From Hepatocystis sp. ex Piliocolobus tephrosceles (Eukaryota; Apicomplexa; Aconoidasida; Haemosporida; Plasmodiidae), in NCBI GenBank assembly GCA_902459845.2, contig CABPSV020000430.1, positions 1-12,500 of the forward strand: 12,500 bases of DNA, in the 5' to 3' direction. Of this stretch, positions 1-6,494 are shown piece by piece; the first letter of the stretch is position 1; each line of letters begins with the position of its first letter. The notes under the pieces are model-generated. The model did no database searches. It was not told the origin of the DNA and saw nothing but the letters and a program-made list of their open reading frames with translations. A program made the translations under genes and the position numbers.

Positions 1-72
1 ACTATTTAACTGTAATCATAAGATGTAGAAAGCAAAAGAAACAAACTTATACGTTTCATTTTTATTTATTTG

Positions 73-106
<34 letters not shown>

Positions 107-471
107 GTTTACTTTCTGTTTAATTATAAATAATTGCATATATAAACGTTTATACGTATAAATTTATCAATACTTTATCATAATACATAAACAAAAATTA
201 AAATAAAAGTAAATTCAAATGGTACAACTTAAGGAGTAAACTGATTAAAAAAAAATAAGTAATTTTATGGCTTGTTTTTATTTTATGAAGTGTTATAAAG
301 CGTTATAAAGCGTATATGCCATATTTGTACAAATATATACATGTATAAGCATTACCACTAAAACAATTTTATGAACCACATGTTTTTATAACTAAATACT
401 TGAAAATGCAAATTGTTCGAAACAAAATAATACATTGTCTTTTGTAAATTAACCAAGAGTTGTAACTTATC

Positions 472-510
<39 letters not shown>

Positions 511-588
511 TACAAGAACATTTAAAAATTACAGCGTTAAACAAGTTCGACTCAATAAGTGCTTATATTTATAAGCGCGTAACCAAGA

Positions 589-619
<31 letters not shown>

Positions 620-745
620 GCAGAAAAATTGCTTTATTATACAGAATGTAATTTACAATGTAACACTTAAAGTTTTATAAGCGATAATTCATAAATAATG
701 AATACATCATGTTATAAGAATTTATTTAAAATGTACATCAATAAA

Positions 746-779
<34 letters not shown>

Positions 780-1338
780 TACATATAAATAAATAAAAAA
801 AAAAATATACATATAAATAAATATATATATGTATATATAACACTCTACGTGATGACACAATCTAAGCGGTTACTCATCTTTGCATGCACATATTGAAATT
901 AAAAACGCGGACGGATTGTTAAATATAAGAACATTTACATAAAGATAAAATCATATAAATACATGGTATACATATATATATATATATATATGTACACATT
1001 TTAAAGAAATAAAAGAATGAATCATAAAAAAGCAAAACATGTATGTATTTTTAAAAAATATACAAAATACTTGAAAATATATACATTTCAATTATTCTTT
1101 ACTCGTTTCATTTTCTTTTTTTTTCTTTCTGTTTACATTTATCAATTACTTACACACTTATTTATATACTAGCACATATGTACACTCACTTGAAAATATA
1201 GCTTACACACACACATATTTTGTTATACGAGTTAATTTTTTTTTTTTTTTTTTTTTTTTTTACATTATAATGTATATAAATTGTTATATAAAACACATTC
1301 TTATGTATATGCATAAGTTTGTATTAATTTACATAAAT
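1..1338. other. Gene-free AT-rich flank, 3' side of the lipocalin gene
   Basis: I see no coding exon here on either strand. The stretch is AT-rich and broken by homopolymers: A31 at 73-103, T30 at 474-503, A28 at 588-615, A21 at 743-763 and T26 at 1236-1261. An (AT)n/ATAC microsatellite lies around 764-840. A 10-bp direct duplication (GTTATAAAGC) sits at 292-311. Two spots are less AT-rich: 530-582, with a small hairpin, and 841-920, about 40% GC. The part next to 1339 is presumably the 3' UTR and terminator region of the minus-strand lipocalin gene, but I cannot place a poly(A) site. Confidence 0.7.
841..920. other. GC-richer island, possible non-coding RNA or regulatory element
   Basis: By direct count 32 of these 80 bases are G or C (40%), against an AT-dominated surround. 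It contains GTGATGA at 850-856, which fits the C-box consensus of C/D snoRNAs, but I see no matching CTGA D box downstream. It also contains the palindrome TGCATGCA at 881-888, the core bound by some Plasmodium ApiAP2 factors. No reading frame of useful length crosses it. In Plasmodium intergenic DNA such islands are often structured RNAs, but the identity is not established here. Confidence 0.3.
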
Positions 1339-1899
1339 TTAATCACAGAATGTTTGATCTGTCTGGATAATAAATGGCCATGTTAAAAGAGATGGATCAT
1401 ATCCAGCTACATAAAGTGAGTTGATAAGTTTGTTATATGTGTCTAAAAGTACAGTTCTGTTTCTTGATATAATAATCATAGGTTCTGTTGATTTTTCTCC
1501 TCCAATAATTACATGTTCGTATTCATTTTTATCATTAGTTTCAGCATAGATAATGTTCATGTTATCGTTTAATAAAACTTGTTGGTGTCCTTCAACTAAA
1601 TATACACTAGCATTAAATACTTCAACAGAGTTAGTGTTTTCATCAACTTCTTTATTTAAAATAAATTTAAATGTTAATTCAGATTTTTTCTCATTAAAAA
1701 TATAATTTCTGTTACAAGAAAAGCTAACTAATATATAGCCAATTTTACCATCTAAGTTTAAGCCTGAAAAGTCATACTTTGTACACCTGCATAATAATCC
1801 TGGGAATATTTTATCTGATACGTTTGTGGCTATTTCATAATATGTACCCTTAAGTTGTTCAAAATTTATGTTCTTCGTAATAACGTGTACAATTCCGTC
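1339..1899 (-). CDS. Lipocalin (apolipoprotein-D-like), large terminal exon; 5' exon not placed
   Basis: This exon encodes 186 residues ending TFCD-stop. Lipocalins are secreted eight-stranded beta-barrels that bind small hydrophobic ligands; the Plasmodium member is reported from the parasitophorous and food vacuole. Near the N-terminus, LKGTYYEIATN (exon residues 16-26) occupies the GxWY motif (SCR1), with Tyr in place of the usual Trp. Later, ETNDKNEYEHVII resembles the TDYxxY segment (SCR2), and IIISRNRT carries the Arg of SCR3. The end, DPSLLTWPFIIQTDQTFCD, matches the apolipoprotein-D-type C-terminus. Cysteines at 37, 39, 62 and 185 could form two disulfides. The exon starts in phase 0 after an acceptor (T33 tract, then TGTAG at 1904-1900 on this strand). 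The missing 5' exon should encode a signal peptide of about 25-35 residues. It points away from the PIMT gene. Family assignment is firm; the gene start is not. Confidence 0.88.
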   Translation of the reverse strand, partial: DGIVHVITKNINFEQLKGTYYEIATNVSDKIFPGLLCRCTKYDFSGLNLDGKIGYILVSFSCNRNYIFNEKKSELTFKFILNKEVDENTNSVEVFNASVYLVEGHQQVLLNDNMNIIYAETNDKNEYEHVIIGGEKSTEPMIIISRNRTVLLDTYNKLINSLYVAGYDPSLLTWPFIIQTDQTFCD

Positions 1900-1902
1900 C
1901 TA

Positions 1903-1936
<34 letters not shown>
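1900..1936 (-). other. 3' splice site and polypyrimidine tract of the lipocalin intron
   Basis: Read on the minus strand, a run of 33 T is followed by G-TAG and then coding GACGGA. This is a typical Plasmodium acceptor. It marks 1899 as the first base of the terminal lipocalin exon, because the lipocalin frame continues without a stop up to this point and the homopolymer lies beyond it. Confidence 0.8.
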
Positions 1937-1939
<3 letters not shown>

Positions 1940-2062
1940 AAAAATATGATGTCATATATGTATGTAAGCATGTGCTTATGTATAGATATATATAATGCTT
2001 GGTCTGTATGTTGAAAGTTTTTCTTAAGGCACTAAAACTATGTTATTTTCCTTATCCCCAGC

Positions 2063-2086
2063 ATTGGTCATATATATATGACCAAT
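2063..2086. repeat. 24-bp perfect palindrome
   Basis: The arms are ATTGGTCATATA and its exact reverse complement, with no spacer, giving a 24-base perfect inverted repeat. The ATTGGTC ends are not simple AT repeat. It sits in a slightly less AT-rich patch (about 2050-2090) in the presumed lipocalin intron or 5' region. It could be a dimeric protein-binding site, a cruciform or a chance structure around (TA)n. Confidence 0.75.
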
Positions 2087-2116
2087 ATTGATATAAGTAT
2101 AACATATGAGAATATG

Positions 2117-2366
2117 GAATGCCAAAAAAACTAATCACCAATACTTAATAGGCATGTAGATATGCACATAATATATATATATATATAAATATACATATAT
2201 ACATATGTACATATATGTATTGTATGAGCAAAGGGTATATAGAATGCCATGAAAACTAGTTATCAATACTTAATAGGCATGTAGATATGCACATAATATA
2301 TATATATACAAATATACATATATACATATGTACATATATGTATTGTATGAGCAAAGGGTATATAGA
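2117..2366. repeat. Tandem duplication, two copies of about 125 bp
   Basis: Copy 1 starts at 2117 and copy 2 at 2242. Both contain GAATGCC, then TACTTAATAGGCATGTAGAT, a TA microsatellite, a palindromic ATACATATGTAT-like segment, and GAGCAAAGGGTATATAGAATG. The copies differ by a few substitutions near the start and by the length of the TA run, so the offset falls from 125 to 123 bases by the end. This is a recent local duplication in non-coding DNA. Confidence 0.85.
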
Positions 2367-2679
2367 ATGTACGGTATAGCTAAATGGGTTGGGCAAATAT
2401 AAAAAACGTGTATTTTTGCCATTTATGAATATAATTAAATATCTTTTGTTTTTTTTCGTTTACCATGTGGTTTGCAATTTTATTATTGTTATTTTTTAGA
2501 TTTCTTTGTTTCTTAAACAAACGCCTTTCATTCATGTTGTGTTATATTTATGTTGGTCTCAAATAATTCATTGTAAAACTGCGACATATAAAAAATATTT
2601 GTAGGTCCAAATAAATGTATGAAGAGAAATTAGTAAAATAATAAAAAAATTGATAACAAAAATGTATATATATGTATAT

Positions 2680-2818
2680 ATGCATATATGTATATAGTAT
2701 GTATTAATGTATGTATGTATGCACGTATGTACCAATGTATGCATGTATGTATGTATGTATGCACTTATGTATGTATGCACTTATGTATGTATGCACGTAT
2801 GTACCTATGTATGTATGT
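2680..2818. repeat. TGTA/TGCA tetranucleotide microsatellite
   Basis: This is an interrupted array of ATGT/GTAT tetranucleotides with recurring GCAC, GCATG and ACC interruptions. Part of it is organised into a higher-order unit of about 16 bases (TATGTATGTATGCACT). It ends in a poly(T) run. Reading frames through it give alternating Met/Tyr/Cys/Val on the plus strand or His/Thr/Tyr/Ile on the minus strand, and these are artefacts of the repeat. Confidence 0.85.
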
Positions 2819-3337
2819 TTTTTTTTTTTTTTTTTTACATATTTATATTCATACATTTAAAAAAAAACAAACCCTATAATGCAACGTTTTTTTTTTTTTT
2901 TTTCTTTTTTTTTTTTTTTTTATATGTATTTTAAAAATATAAATTTCTTCCAAGACATTACATATATGAAATACGTAAACAAATTGGATATAATATATTA
3001 AAAAAAAATAAATAATTAAATAAATAAATAAATAATTAAATAATTAAACTTGCGCTCATACGTCTCTGACATATATATATATATATACATATAAGTGCTT
3101 AAACATCTTTTTTTTTTTAAATAAACTATAACATTGTTAAAAAACTTTAATATGTACCAGATAAAGGGATATTTTAAATAAATATGTACATGTGTATGTA
3201 TATGTGTGTACATAATTTAAAAAAAAAAAACAAACAAAAAAAAGGAAACGAAAAAATACAAACAAAAAAAACTGTCAAAAAAAAAAAAAATATTTAAGGG
3301 TAAAAAAAAAAATAAATAAATAATAAATAATAATAAA

Positions 3338-3812
3338 ATGTATCACTCATTAATTAAATTATTTATTTATAAAGCCCTTTTAAACTTTAGTAATAATATT
3401 TTCCTCAAACTAATACCAAAATCACATTTATCATATTTAACATTTAGTAAACCAATTAATGAAGCCAAAATCTGTTTGTTTATCAATCCCTTTTTATATA
3501 ATAACTGTCGAAAAAAAATTAAAAAATACTTAAATAAAATTAACATGTGTCCATTAAACATAGACAGCCATAAAGATTTACTTGATAGCTTAAAAGTCAG
3601 AGGAGTAATTGAAGATGACGATGTTTATAATACAATGATACAGGTGTGTATGATTTTTTTTTTTTTTTTTTTTTAATAAAAACGTAATACATATACATAT
3701 ATATATATACAATTTTTATTTTTTTTTTATAATAAATTAACAAATGTATCTTAAAATGCCTAAGGTCTTTAGGGTTTCTTCACATGTACATATATGTATA
3801 CATGCATGCTTG

Positions 3813-3879
<67 letters not shown>

Positions 3880-4796
3880 TTATAATTATATAGGTTGATA
3901 GAGGGAAATATATAAAAGAAAATCCATATGCTGATACACCTGTTTATATATGTCAAGGAGTTACAATATCTTCTCCACATATGCATGCCTTATCTTTAAA
4001 ACAGTTGATGGGTGTATTGAAACCTGGGGCAAGGGCTATTGATGTGGGTAATAATGTTAGGAAAAAAAAAAAAAAATAGTAAATAAATAGTAAATAAATA
4101 GTAAATAAATAGTAAATAAATAGTAAATAAATAGTAAATAAATAGTAAATACATAGTAAATAAATAGTAAATAAATAGTAAATAAATAGTAAATAAATAG
4201 TAAATAAATAGTAAATAAATAGTAAATAAATAGTAAATAAATAGTAAATAAATAGTAAATAAATAGTAAATATGTATATGACCCATTTGGGTATATTACA
4301 CTAGCTTGTATTACTATGTTATTCTATTATACTACACTTTATTTTATTTTATTTTATTTTTTCCTTTTGGACAGGCTCCGGGTCTGGGTATTTAACCGTG
4401 TGTATGGCCATGAGAACCGAAGTTTTAAAAAATAAAAATTCATTTGTTATAGGGATAGAAAGAGTAAAAGATGTTGTGGACTTTTCACTAGAAAATATAA
4501 AGAACGATAAACCGGAGTTATTAAAGCTAGATAATTTTAAAATAATTCATAAAAATATTTATAAATTAAGTGAAGAGGAAAAAGAAATGTTAGGTTTGTT
4601 TGATGCTATACATGTCGGTGCTTCGGCAAGTGAACTTCCCCAAGTCTTAGTTGACTTGTTAGCTGAAAATGGAAAACTAATTATTCCATTAGATGAAGGA
4701 TATACACAGGTTTTATATGAAATTACAAAAAAAAATGGAAAAATTATAAAAGATCGATTGTTTGAAGTTTGTTTTGTAACCTTGAAAAAAAACTAA
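3338..4796 (+). CDS. Protein-L-isoaspartate O-methyltransferase (three exons)
   Basis: Exons are 3338-3643, 3894-4047 and 4375-4796, giving 293 aa. The enzyme uses S-adenosylmethionine to methylate isoaspartyl residues in damaged proteins and so starts their repair. Family features in order: DSHKDLLDSLKVRGVI (about 76-91); VDRGKYIKENPY (103-114); TISSPHMHA (126-134), the substrate-binding Ser/His loop; AIDVGSGSGYLT (150-161), SAM motif I; FDAIHVGA, motif post I/II; and GKLIIP near the C-terminus. Exon 1 ends CAG|GTGTGT in phase 0. The exon 2/3 junction splits the first Gly codon of motif I (G|GC). From Met70 (base 3545) the protein would be 224 aa, the family's usual length. The first 69 residues, rich in Lys, Phe and Leu, are an organelle-targeting-like extension or untranslated leader. 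It is divergent from the lipocalin gene and has its own promoter. Identity is very secure; the start is less so. Confidence 0.94.
3644..3893 (+). other. PIMT intron 1 with a 59-base poly(T) tract
   Basis: The intron is 250 bases, from GTGTGTATG to ATTATATAG, in phase 0. It contains a T run at about 3651-3674 and a pure T59 tract at 3818-3876, just upstream of the acceptor. A CATGCATGCTTGC motif (3801 onward) precedes the long tract. Joining the exons restores the PIMT sequence MIQ-VDRGKY without a break. Confidence 0.9.
4048..4374 (+). other. PIMT intron 2, mostly minisatellite
   Basis: The intron is 327 bases, from GTAATAATG to TTTTGGACAG, in phase 1. It lies inside SAM motif I, between Val153 and the rest of Gly154. 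More than half of it is the 11-bp minisatellite described separately; the rest is A- and T-rich, with a TTTTA repeat near 4338-4362. Splicing recreates VGSGSGYLT, a strong check on both borders. Confidence 0.93.
4077..4271. repeat. 11-bp minisatellite, 17 full copies plus a partial
   Basis: The unit is TAGTAAATAAA, repeated at an exact 11-base spacing from 4077 to 4264 (187 bases, 17 units), followed by a partial TAGTAAAT. One unit near 4146 carries a T-to-C or A-to-C type change (TAGTAAATACA); the others are identical. Each unit contains TAG and TAA, and because 11 is not a multiple of three the stops reach all plus frames. The minus strand is stop-free and yields a spurious IYYLFTIYLLF frame. 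Confidence 0.95.
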
Positions 4797-5913
4797 TTTA
4801 TTATAAAAATAACCACACACACACGCATATATAAACACATATATAAACACATATATGTGAAACACACGCCCGAATTGTTAGCACATACATGTACATACAT
4901 AAATACTAAATATTGATATTTTTGTTTATTTTTATGATTTTATTATTCTCTACTTAGTATTATTTTGTTTTATGTTTGTCCTTAACAATTTTAGAGACTT
5001 ATTACCCTGTTTTGTTATATTCATATCATACGATTTATCCCTTATTTAACTTTACTTTATTTAGAACTGATTTATTCTTTTTTGTACATTTATGTGTTGT
5101 GATTTGTAACTTTACTTATATAAAAACATTCGAATTATTATTAGTTACATTTTTCCCAATTTTAAAATAATTAATGTATGGCGCATATTGAATGTAAACT
5201 ATAAATATTGTTTTTTAATGTTAATATGTTTTTTTATATATTTCTACATTTTGCATATATGTATATACAACTTATATAGTAGCCTCTTTGTTATTTATTT
5301 TGCTCAGTTTTACTATATTCTACTTTATTTAATTTTAGATTTTTTTTTTATAGTTTATTTATTTTTATAATTTATTTAAAAGAACACTGAAAAAAAAGGT
5401 TTGATCTAATTCCTCTTTCAGTTTTCACAATACATAAAATACGTACGTACATATATCTATATATACGTATCCCACATTTTTGTTAGAATGTTTTTATCGT
5501 GTTTGATTTTTTTTTGAAACCTGATTTAAAAATTTCATATACACAGATACATATATAGGTGTACGTATTTTTGTGTACAACATAGATATGTAAGTGCTTA
5601 TATGTAATCCACTATGATTTTCACAATAATAATTACAAACCAACATTAACAAATAAAAAAAAAAAAAAACACTGATAGTTTATATAGACTTCTGTATTAT
5701 ATCTGCACAACCTATTTGTTGTAACAATATATTATGATGCATTTTTTTTTTTTTTTCTTTCTTTCTTTTTTTTTTTTTTTTTTTTATTTTATTATATTAT
5801 CATTATTTTATTATGTTATTATTATTTTATTATATTATCATTATTTTATTATATTAAACTAAATTTTATTTTAATAACCTTATAATGTTTAATTCGTAGT
5901 AAAAAAAGAACTT

Positions 5914-5956
<43 letters not shown>

Positions 5957-6294
5957 TAACATTCAAGCGTTAAAAAAGAAAAAAATTACTCATGTTGTTT
6001 AAAAAAAAATGAACACACAAAAAACTAGCCAAGTGGTAAAAAAAAAAAAAAAAAATAATTTTATAAATAATGTCTCCAATTTAAAGTTATATATAATATT
6101 ACGCGCATGAATTTTGTGAATAAAAAAACAGACAAAAAAGGGGAAAAATAAAGAATAAAACGGAATTATAAATAATAAAACGGAATGAGAAGTAAAATTA
6201 AGCAAAACGGAGCAAAGCGAAATAAAAACAAAGAGGTAACTAAAACTCGCGTATAAATAAATAAATAAATTCAAATTTGATAATTACTCCCCAC

Positions 6295-6328
<34 letters not shown>

Positions 6329-6437
6329 GAACAATACTACAAAGAAACAAATAGTTAGTAATTTAAAAAAAAAAATGTAAATGATAGTATCGAAGGGTAT
6401 ATATTAGTCACAGATTGTAATTTTTTATGCCAAAAAA

Positions 6438-6490
<53 letters not shown>
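4797..6490. other. Intergenic region between PIMT and the Rad4/XPC gene
   Basis: It should contain the PIMT 3' UTR and the promoter and 5' UTR of the downstream gene. Just after the PIMT stop lies an ACACAC/ATATAAACAC repeat (4811-4870). An ATTATTTT/ATTATATTATC repeat lies around 5786-5860. Homopolymers include T31 at 5916-5946, A29 at 6297-6325 and A47 at 6444-6490. Short frames at 4976-5170 and 5188-5370 encode only Phe/Leu/Tyr/Ile-rich peptides with no recognisable features, and I read them as AT-rich chance frames. No RNA gene is visible. Confidence 0.75.
6444..6490 (+). repeat. 47-base poly(A) tract abutting a start codon
   Basis: An uninterrupted A run leads directly into ATGGAAGAT at 6491. 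A-rich sequence upstream of the ATG is normal in Plasmodium, but a pure tract of this length touching the start codon would make the end of the 5' leader entirely adenosine. Read on the minus strand it gives a false poly-Phe frame. Confidence 0.9.

Positions 6491-6494
<4 letters not shown>

Larger units (their letters stand above)
1937..3337. other. Lipocalin 5' intron/exon region and divergent promoter region shared with PIMT
   Basis: The lipocalin gene (minus) and the PIMT gene (plus) are head to head, so this stretch must hold the lipocalin first exon, both 5' UTRs and both promoters. I could not identify a hydrophobic signal-peptide exon on the minus strand with a good donor. The best donor-like site is at 2463 on the minus strand (ATG|GTAAAC), but the exon it would end is polar. 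The region also holds a 24-bp palindrome, a 125-bp tandem duplication, a TGTA/TGCA microsatellite, poly(T) runs at 2818-2836, 2887-2903 and 2905-2921, and a short hydrophobic plus-strand frame at 2465-2566. Confidence 0.6.

Noticed and set aside
536..582. Possible tRNA at the B-box-like motif
   Set aside because: The T-arm stem does not pair, there is no A box, acceptor stem or anticodon arm, and no T-run terminator follows.
2464..2535. Minus-strand 24-codon candidate first exon of the lipocalin, ending ATG|GTAAAC in phase 0
   Set aside because: The phase and donor fit, but the peptide is polar and basic (MNERRLFKKQRN...) and cannot be a signal sequence, so I did not call it.
4077..4271. Array-like repeats considered as CRISPR
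   Set aside because: The units are directly adjacent, 11 bp, with no spacers, and sit inside a eukaryotic intron.
3996..4286. 96-codon minus-strand frame rich in IYYLFT
   Set aside because: It is the antisense of the 11-bp intron minisatellite and overlaps PIMT exon 2. It has no features beyond the repeat.
4976..5370. Two plus-strand frames of 60-64 codons in the intergenic region
   Set aside because: They are Phe/Leu/Tyr/Ile-rich as expected from T-rich DNA, with no conserved motif, splice context or neighbouring exon.
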